Below, one piece after another: positions 1-7,968 of a DNA stretch of 36,738 nucleotides. Source of the stretch: an uncultured Selenomonadales bacterium (GTDB taxonomy: Bacteria > Bacillota > Negativicutes > Selenomonadales > Selenomonadaceae); assembly GCA_946411735.1 (NCBI GenBank), contig CAMKFB010000015.1, positions 1-36,738 of the forward strand. Reading direction: 5' to 3'. The notes under the pieces are model-generated. The model searched no databases and was not told where the DNA came from. It saw only the letters and a list, made by a program, of their open reading frames with translations. Numbering within the stretch: position 1 is the stretch's first letter; each line of letters opens with the position of its first letter. The position numbers and the translations under genes were made by a program.

Positions 1-188
1 GTCGCCGTCCGCTGTCGAAATCGCCGTCCGCTGTCGAAGTCGCCGCCCGCTGTCGAAGTCGCCGCCCCGTTGTCGAAACCTGCTGCCCCGCCGTCGAGCC
101 TGCCGCCCCGCCGTCGAGCCCTGCTGCCCGTTGTCGAAGTCGCCGCCCCGCCGTCGAGCCCTGCTGCCCCGCCGTCGAGCCTGCCGCC
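1..188. repeat. Degenerate 19-21 bp GC-rich tandem array
   Basis: About nine and a half head-to-tail units of 19-21 bp, each ending in TGTCGAA or CGTCGAG, for example units at 1-19, 20-38, 39-57, 58-77, 78-98, 99-118, 119-138, 139-158 and 159-179. Two unit flavours alternate irregularly: GTCGCCG...TGTCGAA and CCTGCYGCCCCGCCGTCGAG. The array starts at the window edge, so its full length is unknown. Unit length varies, so a coding repeat is unlikely, although one frame stays open from position 70. No gene is supported here. It could be a minisatellite, a transcription-end structure or part of a longer intergenic repeat. Confidence 0.85.
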
Positions 189-197
189 TTTTATTTT

Positions 198-246
198 GAA
201 AAAATTTTTTTCATGGGTGGGTGGGTGGGATGAAAAAATTTTTTTC
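198..246. other. G-quadruplex motif between two GA6T7C direct repeats
   Basis: GGGTGGGTGGGTGGG lies at 215-229 on the plus strand. It has four G3 runs with single-T loops, the arrangement expected to fold most stably. It is bracketed by two identical copies of GAAAAAATTTTTTTC at 198-212 and 232-246, each nearly self-complementary. The element sits 40 bp beyond the stop codon of the Hsp70-like gene. For that gene's transcript the G-tract is on the template strand, so it could impede RNA polymerase. Function is inference; the sequence pattern is exact. Confidence 0.8.
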
Positions 247-286
247 CGTCACTCCTCGTCACTCCACGTCGCCTCGACACAAACAA

Positions 287-3127
287 TCAGTCAAAGCCGT
301 TGAGCTTGAGCAGCAAAAATTCTTCTTCGTCCTTGCTCAGCGCTTGACCCTGCACCACCTTGCGCACCACCGACTGCATCTTATACAGCCGCCGCTTTTC
401 GTCCGAAGTGTAGTACATATTCATCTCGTCGAGCGTCTTGATCGCAAGCTGCACCGCGCCCTCATCAATGTCATTCTCCGTCCGCCGATCGCATATCCAG
501 CCCAGCGCCAGCACACAACAGATCGTCTCGTCAATCGACACGCGCTGATTGAGGATCACGTCGCTCAGCTCCTCGACCACTCGCGCCTTGTCCACCCGCG
601 TCCGCGTCTCCCGACCGTCAAGGTAAAACGACAGCCCGATCGAGTACGAACTGAATTGTATATTGCTCTTGAGTCCGCGCCCAAGCATCCCGATATCACG
701 CTTGAAACAATCGTAAATCCAATCGACCTGCGTCTTGGTCTTGGCGTGCGTGTACAGGCAGGCATTGAGATATCGTTCATCCGAGTGCAGCCGCTCCAGC
801 TGATTCAATTGCTCCGTCGTCGCGCACATCGACATCGCAAAGATCGCCTGCAACTTCGTGTTCGTGTTCGATGACGAGCTCCAATAATCCCTCAAGTTGA
901 TCCCCTGCAAGTCACTGTCAAGCTGCATCATACACTCGTTCGCGAGCCGCCGCTTTTGATCCTCCGTCCAAGTGCTTCCGATCTTGCGCGCGATGATGAA
1001 ACACCGCTGCTTAAATTCATTGCTCCGCGTCGAGGGAATCATTCGGAGGATCGGCGCCGCAAAGTCGTCGGTATTGCCCGCCGTGCACACGCTGTTGACC
1101 AACGTGCGAATCTCCTTCGCGATCGCCGACTTCTTTGCGATATATGCCTTGCCGTAGAGATTTTCGTAATTCCGACAGAGCTGCTCGATGTTGTTGAGCA
1201 CCGCCTCCGGCTTGAGATTGCTGCCAACGCGCGGAATAATTTTGCCCTTCTTGTCGGAGCTGAAGTCGGTGTGAATCGAGATATCGACGCGCCCCTGCTC
1301 GAGAATCTGTGTGCCGTCGACGTCGTTGCACGTCCACGCCTCCATCGTGATCACTTTCGAGCTTGCCATATACACTCGAAACGCCACGTACGCGCCGTCG
1401 GGATATTTGCGCGTGAAGACGATGTTGCCGCGCGCGATCACCCGATAGGTGCTGTCGATGTTGCGACTGAGGATCGGGATCGCAATCTGTTTGTAATTCG
1501 GCATCAGTTTGAAGCCCTTCATCATTTCCGAAGTGTACGGCAGCTCCGCGCCCGAGGGAATGATCTTCACCTGCGTGTCGTTCTTCGTCGCAAGGTAAAG
1601 GCTGTCGTTGAGAATGTTGCGCCCCCACTCGATCGACAGTGGCGGCTTGAGCAGCGTCACTTCGTCGTCCGACTCGTATTTCTTATCGGCTTCGCTCCGC
1701 GCGGAGCTCACGTCGCCGACCATCCGCATGTTATCCTTGATCTCTTCGTATTTGTGGAGATAATAGTGATAAACCGCCGCGCCGCGCGCAACCGCCTGAT
1801 CGGGATCGATCGCCACGATCGGCTCGAATCCGAAAAACTTTTTGAGCCGATCGGTCACCATATAAAACTTCGACATGCCGCCGTTCATGATCACCGCGTC
1901 GATCGTCACGTTCGATGTGCCGAGTTTCTCCGCCGCCTTGTTGAGCACGTCGAGAATCGGATAGATGATGTTTCGAGTGTGCGTCTCGCCGGTCAGCTCG
2001 TCGAGCCGCTTGTAATCGTCGAACTTGAGGTTGAGCCCCATAAACGGATTGAGAATCTCCTCGATCTCCTCGACCGTGAAGGTGTCGTCGTAGGCATAGC
2101 CCGTGCTGCTGATGTTGCCGCCGATCGGAAAATCGTTGTCCTCGTCGTCCTCATCCCACCCCGACGAGATGATGTTCTCACTCTTGCGATCGCTGAGCTC
2201 AAGCTTCAACTCCTCGGCGTAGACCAACAGTTGAGGCATAATCGTTTTCTTCTCTCGACGGAGCTTGCTGACGATATCCGCGTGTCGCTCGTGCTGTTTG
2301 ACGTAGCGGCGGAACATCGCCTCCGCAATCGCCTGATCAAAGTCGTCGCCGCCGAGCAGCGTATATCGATTGGTGGCAATCTCGCTGACCTTCAAAATCT
2401 CCGAAGACGAGTCCCGACGCGCTATTTCATGCAGCGTGATATCGAGCGTCCCGCCGCCGAGATCGAACACCATCACATTGCGTTTTTTGCTCAAGTCGAG
2501 CACGTTGGCAGGAATCTCACCGTTGTGCGCTTGATTGATGAAATCGTAAATGACGGCATTCGGTTCGCTTAACAGCACCGGGCGCTCCGAGTCGTCGTCG
2601 TTTTTTATTTTGATGCCCGCGATCTCCGCCGCGTCCCGCGTCGCTCGACACATGCTCGAGTCGAAATTCGCCGGCACGGTGATCACCGCGTCATCGATTT
2701 TTGTTCGGAAAATCCTCTCCGCGTGTCGTATCATATGCTCGAGTATCCGCGCGGAGATTTGCGCCGGAGTTTTATCCGGCACTTCCGGCGAGAGCCCCTC
2801 TGCGAACTCCCGCCCCATCTGACTTTTAATAGACTTCGCCACAAGATGAGGTCGAACGGGATAACGTTTCTTGGCGAAGTCGCCGACGACCGTTTTGTAA
2901 TGATGTTCGTCATCGTAGTAGACGCACGAAGGTAAAGTCGGGCGTCGCTGAGTATTAAACTTGGCTCCCTCGACAACGGTATAGGTGTCGACGGCGCGCG
3001 GAATTTCCACCACCTTGCTTATGATGTCCCCGTTGAGCTTGACATTGATGATTGACAACACGGAATTGGTCGTGCCCAAATCAATTCCGACGCACAGATC
3101 GTTGTGCTCCTCTCCGTTAATTTTCAT
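287..3127 (-). CDS. Atypical Hsp70 family chaperone with long helical C-terminus
   Basis: A 946-residue cytoplasmic Hsp70-type ATPase. The actin-like nucleotide-binding domain spans about residues 10-455: phosphate-1 GIDLGTTNS (14-22), phosphate-2 FDLGGGTLD (221-229), adenosine-side NGGMSK (415-420) and DPDQAVARGAA (441-451). A DnaK-like beta-rich substrate-binding region follows at about 495-620. The remaining ~300 residues (about 640-946) look all-helical and replace the short DnaK lid, so the protein is about 300 residues longer than DnaK, with no EEVD-like or disordered tail. An acidic insert (WDEDDEDND, 324-332) interrupts lobe II. The start is ATG at 3127, behind AGGAGGT. It is the last gene of an operon with an MBL hydrolase and a GrpE-like factor, 21 nt from the latter. 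No J-domain protein is visible. It is probably a specialised chaperone; its client is unknown. Confidence 0.9.
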   Translation of the reverse strand: MKINGEEHNDLCVGIDLGTTNSVLSIINVKLNGDIISKVVEIPRAVDTYTVVEGAKFNTQRRPTLPSCVYYDDEHHYKTVVGDFAKKRYPVRPHLVAKSIKSQMGREFAEGLSPEVPDKTPAQISARILEHMIRHAERIFRTKIDDAVITVPANFDSSMCRATRDAAEIAGIKIKNDDDSERPVLLSEPNAVIYDFINQAHNGEIPANVLDLSKKRNVMVFDLGGGTLDITLHEIARRDSSSEILKVSEIATNRYTLLGGDDFDQAIAEAMFRRYVKQHERHADIVSKLRREKKTIMPQLLVYAEELKLELSDRKSENIISSGWDEDDEDNDFPIGGNISSTGYAYDDTFTVEEIEEILNPFMGLNLKFDDYKRLDELTGETHTRNIIYPILDVLNKAAEKLGTSNVTIDAVIMNGGMSKFYMVTDRLKKFFGFEPIVAIDPDQAVARGAAVYHYYLHKYEEIKDNMRMVGDVSSARSEADKKYESDDEVTLLKPPLSIEWGRNILNDSLYLATKNDTQVKIIPSGAELPYTSEMMKGFKLMPNYKQIAIPILSRNIDSTYRVIARGNIVFTRKYPDGAYVAFRVYMASSKVITMEAWTCNDVDGTQILEQGRVDISIHTDFSSDKKGKIIPRVGSNLKPEAVLNNIEQLCRNYENLYGKAYIAKKSAIAKEIRTLVNSVCTAGNTDDFAAPILRMIPSTRSNEFKQRCFIIARKIGSTWTEDQKRRLANECMMQLDSDLQGINLRDYWSSSSNTNTKLQAIFAMSMCATTEQLNQLERLHSDERYLNACLYTHAKTKTQVDWIYDCFKRDIGMLGRGLKSNIQFSSYSIGLSFYLDGRETRTRVDKARVVEELSDVILNQRVSIDETICCVLALGWICDRRTENDIDEGAVQLAIKTLDEMNMYYTSDEKRRLYKMQSVVRKVVQGQALSKDEEEFLLLKLNGFD
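1696..1705. repeat. TCCGCGCGGA palindrome, copy in Hsp70 gene
   Basis: Exact TCCGCGCGGA, extended to CTCCGCGCGGAG. Reads as Ser-Ala-Arg within SSARS (about 474-478), after the ATPase domain. Confidence 0.9.
2746..2755. repeat. TCCGCGCGGA palindrome, second copy in Hsp70 gene
   Basis: Exact copy in the nucleotide-binding domain, read as Ser-Ala-Arg (ISARIL, about 124-129). Confidence 0.9.
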
Positions 3128-3148
3128 GGCGTACCTCCTGCCGTTAAC

Positions 3149-4223
3149 TCAATCGTCGTCGCCGAGCTCCTTGATTTTGGGGCGCGCGATTTGAATGTCC
3201 TTGTCGGTGTAAATCCAACCGGGGGAGATGACGCGGATGATTTTCTCCTCGTCCTTGTCGACAAACGGCGTGCCCTCGTAATCACAGAACTCGATATCGG
3301 ACGCTTTGACGATTTTTTCATCGTCGAGTTTCATAATGGGATCGATGTGGCTGTCGCGAACGAACTGGATCAGTTTTTGCGTGATGATGAACAGCCCGCT
3401 CAACTCGGGCGGCAGCTCGTAATGATTTTTTTTGAGCTTGTTGACGCCCTTTCTTACGCTCAACAGCCCGTCGAGAATGCAACCGTACTTCTCCGAGTTA
3501 AGCCGCGAGAAAAATTCGGTGAGTTCTTTGGTTTTGCTTTCGCGAAGCGACTCCTCGAACTCGTCCTGGAGCGCCTTGGTCAAACGTTCGTTGCGTTCGA
3601 GCAGCGTCTTCAATCGCTCGATCTTTATTTTTCGCTCCGCGCGGAGGTCGCTTGACCGCGCCGCAATACTTCGCAAGCGCATCGGTCATATCGTCGAGGA
3701 AATCATTGGCGTAAGCGTTTTTGAAGTGCTCGAGCAGCTTGAGATCGTCGTAGATGTCGAGCTCGGGATGCCGACAATAGATCATCAGCACGCCGATCCG
3801 CTCCTGCAGTTTATATCGGCTGCCCTCCTGCGTGAGCACATCGGTCTTGCGATGATTTTTGAATCGCTGATAATCCTCGGGGTCGGAGGTTTTGAGCGCC
3901 TGCATGAGAAGATCGGCAAGTTCCTCCGCCCAATCGAGCAGTTCCCGCCGCTTCTGTCGATGCGACACGTGAAACTTTCGGAACTGGCGAATGATATCGT
4001 AGCCGCGATAGTCGGTGCCGACGGCGTCGTTTAGCTTATCGGCGTATTCGCGCGGCTCGGCGTCGGCGTTGAGACAGAGGATGCCGAACAGTTGATTTTC
4101 GCGGATCACGTCCTCGTCAATGTAATCGCTTGCCTTCTGATACTTTTGCTTGGCGCAACTGTGGATGTCGGCGAGGAATTTTCTCAGCCTGTCGTTCTTA
4201 AAGTCCAGCACTATATCGCACAC
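3149..4223 (-). pseudogene. GrpE-like nucleotide-exchange factor, split by a frameshift
   Basis: Two overlapping frames read as one protein of about 355 residues. The upstream frame (from GTG 4223, or better GTG 4211, nine nt after AAGGAG) gives a helical N-terminal domain to about DALAKYCGAV. The downstream frame then gives a coiled coil (LRAERKIKIERLKTLLERNE), a short LDGLLSVRKGVNKL helix and a GrpE-like end with HIDPIM, EKIIRVISPGWIY and IARPKIKEL. These resemble GrpE's DPNxHEA, IVEVLQxGYxL and RPAxVxV. The downstream frame is +1, so one extra base modulo 3 lies between about 3628 and 3665. That interval holds a 5-T run (3628-3632) and the TCCGCGCGGA palindrome (3636-3645). The cause could be a real mutation, a sequencing error or recoding. 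The gene sits between the MBL and Hsp70 genes, the expected place for an Hsp70 cofactor. The GrpE call is from motif reading only. Confidence 0.65.
3636..3645. repeat. TCCGCGCGGA palindrome at the GrpE-like frameshift
   Basis: Exact copy, extended to CTCCGCGCGGAG, in the short interval where the two frames of the GrpE-like gene must join. Its 10-bp length equals one base modulo 3. Confidence 0.9.
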
Positions 4224-4232
4224 TCCTTTGAT

Positions 4233-5330
4233 TTAGAAAACGTAAGAATCGCCGTCATTGGCGAAAACGAATTGCGTTCGACAATCGGCATCATTCATCA
4301 GCGTCTGCTCGATGGTCGAATCGAACGGGTCGAGCGATGGCGGGCTGTGGACGACGATCGCTGTCTTGGGATTGACGCGCTTGACGAACTCGACCGTGTC
4401 ATTAAAATCGTCGTGGAGCGAAAAATCCTCGTCGAGCCGCTCATATCTCGGATCGAACGGGAAGCGCGGATCCCGACTGATGACGACATTCGGAAATTTT
4501 TTGTGCTCGACGCTCAACGGATAATTATTCTCCCGACGAACGGGAATGAATTGCGTCTCAAGCCGTTCGCTCAACCGCAGAATGAAATCGTCGAAGTAGA
4601 TCGGCACATCGAGCGAAGCGTTTAGCAGCGCGATCAGCTCCAGCCCCTTGCTCAACTGTCGGGCGTGATAAAATACGGAGCGCTTTTCTTTGATGAGGCG
4701 CTTGATTTTTTGAATGATGTACGGAAGCTTGCCGCGCGAGCGTCGATAGCTCGAGTGTCTTGCGTGGAGCCCGCAGAGGATTAGCAGGTCGATGTCGCCT
4801 TCGGGGATGCGGCAGCCGGAGGTGAAGGGCGTGTCAGCAATCGAGTAGTCGCCGGTGTAGAGGATGCGGCGGTTGCGACATTCGAGCAGCGTCATCATCG
4901 CGCCCGGGATGTGACCGGCTTGATAAAACGTGGCGCGGAACTTGCCGAAGGGAATCTGTTGAGCGTAGCTGACGCGCGTGACGACGGAGCCGAGCAATTG
5001 GCGCTTGACGGAGTAATCGCCCTGTTGGAAATTCGACAGCTGATGGTCGATCAGATTGAACGTCATATCGGTCATGCAAACGGCGGCGGATTGATTTTGC
5101 AACAGGAAATCGGGAAGGTAGCCGGCGTGGTCGAGGTGGGCGTGGGAGATAAAAACTTGCGAGATTTGCGCGAGGCTCTGAAGGTAAGGCGTCGACAGCA
5201 GCGCGTGGAAGTTGGGCGCGAACGGCACGCCCTGTTGGAAGCCGACGCCGCAATCGAGCAGTATGTTGGAGTTGCCGAGCTTGAGGAAGTAGCACGAGGC
5301 GCCGATCGATTGTCCGCCGCCGAGCGGCAT
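4233..5330 (-). CDS. Metallo-beta-lactamase fold hydrolase, short beta-CASP-like
   Basis: A 365-residue protein with the MBL metal-binding set: HAHLDH (63-68), AGHIPGA (138-144) and YTGDYS (158-163). The later layout resembles the RNA-processing beta-CASP branch (CPSF/RNase J-like), ending in a VVHS motif. It is shorter than usual for that family. The segment that should carry the motif-A acidic residue reads ILCGLHARHSSY instead of the usual ESTY. It may be a nuclease, a hydrolase on another substrate or a degenerate member. ATG 5330 is the first credible start. The purine-rich AGGGAGGG lies about 32 nt upstream, too far to be its ribosome binding site, so the start is less certain. It is the first gene of the chaperone operon, 9 nt before the GrpE-like gene. 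Confidence 0.8.
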   Translation of the reverse strand: MPLGGGQSIGASCYFLKLGNSNILLDCGVGFQQGVPFAPNFHALLSTPYLQSLAQISQVFISHAHLDHAGYLPDFLLQNQSAAVCMTDMTFNLIDHQLSNFQQGDYSVKRQLLGSVVTRVSYAQQIPFGKFRATFYQAGHIPGAMMTLLECRNRRILYTGDYSIADTPFTSGCRIPEGDIDLLILCGLHARHSSYRRSRGKLPYIIQKIKRLIKEKRSVFYHARQLSKGLELIALLNASLDVPIYFDDFILRLSERLETQFIPVRRENNYPLSVEHKKFPNVVISRDPRFPFDPRYERLDEDFSLHDDFNDTVEFVKRVNPKTAIVVHSPPSLDPFDSTIEQTLMNDADCRTQFVFANDGDSYVF

Positions 5331-5381
5331 GAAAATTATTTGGTTGCTTCTCGTCGCTGAGCCCTCCCTTCTGAAGACTTG

Positions 5382-5410
5382 ATCTTATATTTTATTGTGA
5401 TCGCCGTCAA
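5382..5410 (-). promoter_or_regulatory. Putative sigma-A promoter of the MBL-GrpE-Hsp70 operon
   Basis: On the minus strand TTGACG (5405-5410) is followed after 17 bp by TAAGAT (5382-5387), about 50 bp before the MBL start. It sits back to back with the MATE promoter region. The -10 match is only moderate. Confidence 0.5.
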
Positions 5411-5426
5411 CGAAAAATTTTTTTGA

Positions 5427-5432
5427 TATAAT
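5427..5432 (+). promoter_or_regulatory. Putative -10 box of the MATE gene
   Basis: A perfect TATAAT at 5427-5432. No convincing -35 is seen; CGTCAA lies about 17 bp upstream. The box overlaps an in-frame ATG at 5431, which argues that translation starts at ATG 5455 instead. Confidence 0.5.
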
Positions 5433-5454
5433 GTTTGCAGGGGTGAATCGAACT

Positions 5455-6792
5455 ATGTTTGGCAGCAGGGAAATTGACATGCTTCACGGCTCTCTTTGGG
5501 ACAAGATAATTTGGTTTGCGATCCCTCTGGGCTTGACGGGCGTGATGAATCAGATGTTCAACACCGCCGATGTCGCCGTGCTCGGCAAGTTCGTCGGCAA
5601 GGAAGCGATGGCGGCGGTCGGCAACAACATTTCGCTGATCGGGCTGCTCGTCAACTTATTCATGGGGCTGTCGCTCGGCGCGAATGTGATCATTGCTCAA
5701 AATATCGGCGCTCAAAATTTCGAGCGGGCGCGCGCCGCCGTCCGCACCGCCTTCGTCCTGTCGATCGCGACGGGGCTCGGGATTGTAATCGTCGGGCAAG
5801 CGGCGACGAACGTTGTGCTCGATATGATGGAGGTTCCGAGCGAAGTTCGCGACATGGCGGAGACTTACCTTCGATTATATCTGTTGAGCATGCCGGCGAT
5901 GAGCATCTACAATTTTGAGGCGGCGATTTTCCGAAGCCGCGGCGACACCAACACGCCGTTGATTGCGTTGGCGATCGCTTCCGCGCTCAACCTCGGGCTC
6001 AATCTGATTTTCGTCTCGACCTTCGACAACGGAGTGTTCGGCGTGGGCTTGGCGACCGTGATCGCCGACTCGATTTCCGCGCTGATCCTTTTCGTCGAGC
6101 TGATCCGCGCGGAGGGCGTCATTCACCTCGACATTCATGATCTCTCGATCGATCGCGATCGATTGAAGGAAATCGTTAAGATCGGCATGCCCGCCGGCAT
6201 ACAAGGCATGGTGTTTTCGCTGTCGAACCTGTTGATCCAAGCAGCGATCAATTCCCTTGGCGCCGACGCGATGGCCGCCTCCGCCGCCGCCTTCACCATC
6301 GAAGTCAACGTGTTTTGCATCATCAACGCCTTCGCGCAAGCGGCGACCACATTCGTCAGTCAAAACTTCGGCGCCCGCAATCTCGAGCGCTGTCGACGCG
6401 TGACGTGGTTGGCGATGGGGCTGGGCGCAATCTTCATGGGCGTGCCGGCGATCTTCATATTGACATTCGCCGAGGAGCTGCTGGCATTTTTCAACAGCGA
6501 CCCCAACGTGATCACGCTCGGCAAAATCCGATTGTGGTACATCGTCGCGCCCGAGATCGTCAACGTCCTGCTCGAGGGCTTATCGGGAGCGCTCCGCGGC
6601 TACGGCATTTCGATGGCGCCCGCCGTCATAATTTTGATCGGCGTGTGCGGCGTGCGGATCACATGGCTGTTCACCGCCTTCGTCGCCGCGCCGACCTATC
6701 AGACTCTGATGACTGTCTACGCCGTCAGCTGGTTCGTCACCACCGCGCTGATGTGCGTCGCCTATCGATTTTACATGCGACACATTCACTAA
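5455..6792 (+). CDS. MATE family multidrug/cation efflux transporter
   Basis: A 445-residue inner-membrane protein with about twelve hydrophobic helices in two homologous halves. Family-like segments include GLTGVMNQMFNTADVAVLG near the N-terminus, LGANVIIAQNIGAQN, FRSRGDTNTPL and, in the second half, FAQAATTFVSQNFGARN. MATE proteins export organic cations or drugs in exchange for Na+ or H+. The start at ATG 5455 is preferred over 5431 because AGGGGTGA lies 8 nt upstream and the -10 box overlaps the earlier ATG. It is a single gene, divergent from the chaperone operon and followed by a separate promoter for ilvE. The substrate cannot be read from sequence. Confidence 0.93.
   Translation: MFGSREIDMLHGSLWDKIIWFAIPLGLTGVMNQMFNTADVAVLGKFVGKEAMAAVGNNISLIGLLVNLFMGLSLGANVIIAQNIGAQNFERARAAVRTAFVLSIATGLGIVIVGQAATNVVLDMMEVPSEVRDMAETYLRLYLLSMPAMSIYNFEAAIFRSRGDTNTPLIALAIASALNLGLNLIFVSTFDNGVFGVGLATVIADSISALILFVELIRAEGVIHLDIHDLSIDRDRLKEIVKIGMPAGIQGMVFSLSNLLIQAAINSLGADAMAASAAAFTIEVNVFCIINAFAQAATTFVSQNFGARNLERCRRVTWLAMGLGAIFMGVPAIFILTFAEELLAFFNSDPNVITLGKIRLWYIVAPEIVNVLLEGLSGALRGYGISMAPAVIILIGVCGVRITWLFTAFVAAPTYQTLMTVYAVSWFVTTALMCVAYRFYMRHIH
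6104..6113. repeat. TCCGCGCGGA palindrome in MATE gene
   Basis: Exact copy, read as Ile-Arg-Ala-Glu in a cytoplasmic loop between transporter halves. Confidence 0.9.
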
Positions 6793-6796
6793 AGAC

Positions 6797-6825
6797 TTGA
6801 CAGTGTTTGACGCCGATAATAAAAT
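6797..6825 (+). promoter_or_regulatory. Sigma-A promoter of ilvE
   Basis: TTGACA (6797-6802), a 17-bp spacer and TAAAAT (6820-6825), starting 4 bp after the MATE stop codon and about 45 bp before the ilvE start. A near-consensus housekeeping promoter. Confidence 0.75.
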
Positions 6826-6869
6826 AAAATTCGCTGTGATTAAAAACTGAATTTCGATCGGAGATGTTG

Positions 6870-7934
6870 ATGATGGAGATCAGAATTGAGAAGGCAACGA
6901 CGTTGAAGGCGAAGCCCGACGTGTCCAAGATCGGCTTCGGCACGCACTTCACCGACCACATGTTTTTGATGGATTACGAGGAGGGGCGCGGTTGGCACGA
7001 CCCGCGCATCGTTCCGTTCCACGACATCACGGTCAGCCCTGCCAATACGACGCTGCATTACGGTCAAGCGATCTTCGACGGGCTCAAGGCGTATCGTCGC
7101 GGCGATTGGGTATCGATCTTCCGCGCGCGCGATCACGTCCGCCGTATCAACGTCTCGGCCAAGATTCTCGACATTCCCGAGGTTCCGTTCGATGTGGTGC
7201 TCGACGGACTCAAGCAACTGATCAAACTCGAGCGCGATTGGATTCCGCAGGGCGAAGGGCAGAGCCTTTACATTCGACCGTTCATTTTCGCCGACGATCC
7301 TTATTTGGGCGTTCGCGTCAGCAAGACTTATAAATTCATGATCATCTTGTCGCCGGTCGCCGCGTATTACGCTCACGGCTTTGCGCCCGTCAAGATTATG
7401 GTCGAGGACAAATACGTCCGCGCGGTGCGTGGCGGGCTTGGCGCGGCGAAGACTCCGGCGAATTATGCGGCGTCGCTCCACGCGGGCTTGATTGCTCACG
7501 ACAAGGGCTATGACCAAGTGCTGTGGCTTGACGGCGTCGAGCGCAAATACATCGAAGAAGTCGGCTCGATGAATATCCTGTTCAAGATTAACGGCGAGAT
7601 CGTCACGCCGGAGCTCGACGGCTCGATCCTCGACGGCATCACGCGTCGGACGGTGTTGGCGGTCGCAAAGGATTGGGGCGTCCCCGCCGTCGAGAGAAAA
7701 ATTTCGATCGACGAAGTGATTACCGCTCACGAGAACGGCACGCTCGAGGAAGTTTTCGGCTCGGGGACGGCGGCGGTGATTTCGCCGGTCGGCGCGCTCG
7801 AGTACAAAGGACGCGAGTATGTGATCAACGGCGGCGGCATCGGCGAGTTCGCGCAGCGGATGTTCGATTACATTGACAAGCTGCACATCGGCGCGGTCGA
7901 AGACAAGTTCGGTTTCAACGAGATCGTGGAATAA
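6870..7934 (+). CDS. ilvE: Branched-chain amino acid aminotransferase
   Basis: About 354 residues, a fold-type IV PLP aminotransferase that interconverts branched-chain 2-oxo acids and Val/Leu/Ile with glutamate. Family segments: LHYGQAIFDGLKAY, LYIRPF, the PLP-lysine region RGGLGAAKTPANYAASL (Lys about 194), EVGSMNILF and EVFGSGTAAVISPVG. Length is that of the ~350-residue bacterial form. ATGs occur at 6864, 6870 and 6873. CGGAG ends directly at 6863, so 6870 or 6873 has proper spacing and 6864 does not. It is monocistronic or weakly linked to cdaA 34 bp downstream. Confidence in the enzyme class is high. Confidence 0.95.
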   Translation: MMEIRIEKATTLKAKPDVSKIGFGTHFTDHMFLMDYEEGRGWHDPRIVPFHDITVSPANTTLHYGQAIFDGLKAYRRGDWVSIFRARDHVRRINVSAKILDIPEVPFDVVLDGLKQLIKLERDWIPQGEGQSLYIRPFIFADDPYLGVRVSKTYKFMIILSPVAAYYAHGFAPVKIMVEDKYVRAVRGGLGAAKTPANYAASLHAGLIAHDKGYDQVLWLDGVERKYIEEVGSMNILFKINGEIVTPELDGSILDGITRRTVLAVAKDWGVPAVERKISIDEVITAHENGTLEEVFGSGTAAVISPVGALEYKGREYVINGGGIGEFAQRMFDYIDKLHIGAVEDKFGFNEIVE

Positions 7935-7968
7935 TTTTTGTGGGCTACTCTTTTTTGGAGGGTTGTGA

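Noticed and set aside
1-188. CRISPR array
   Set aside because: Units are contiguous with no unique spacers between repeats, and no cas gene is near.
956-2572. A 538-codon frame antisense to the Hsp70 gene
   Set aside because: Codon-bias shadow of a gene with intact Hsp70 motifs; Arg/His-rich with no family features.
3498-4223. Two independent overlapping genes instead of one frameshifted GrpE-like gene
   Set aside because: The end of the upstream frame (after about 3660) turns Arg/Gln-rich and feature-less, and the downstream start lacks a ribosome binding site. A single broken gene explains both.
5431-5454. ATG 5431 as the MATE start
   Set aside because: It overlaps a perfect TATAAT box and has no ribosome binding site, while ATG 5455 follows AGGGGTGA.
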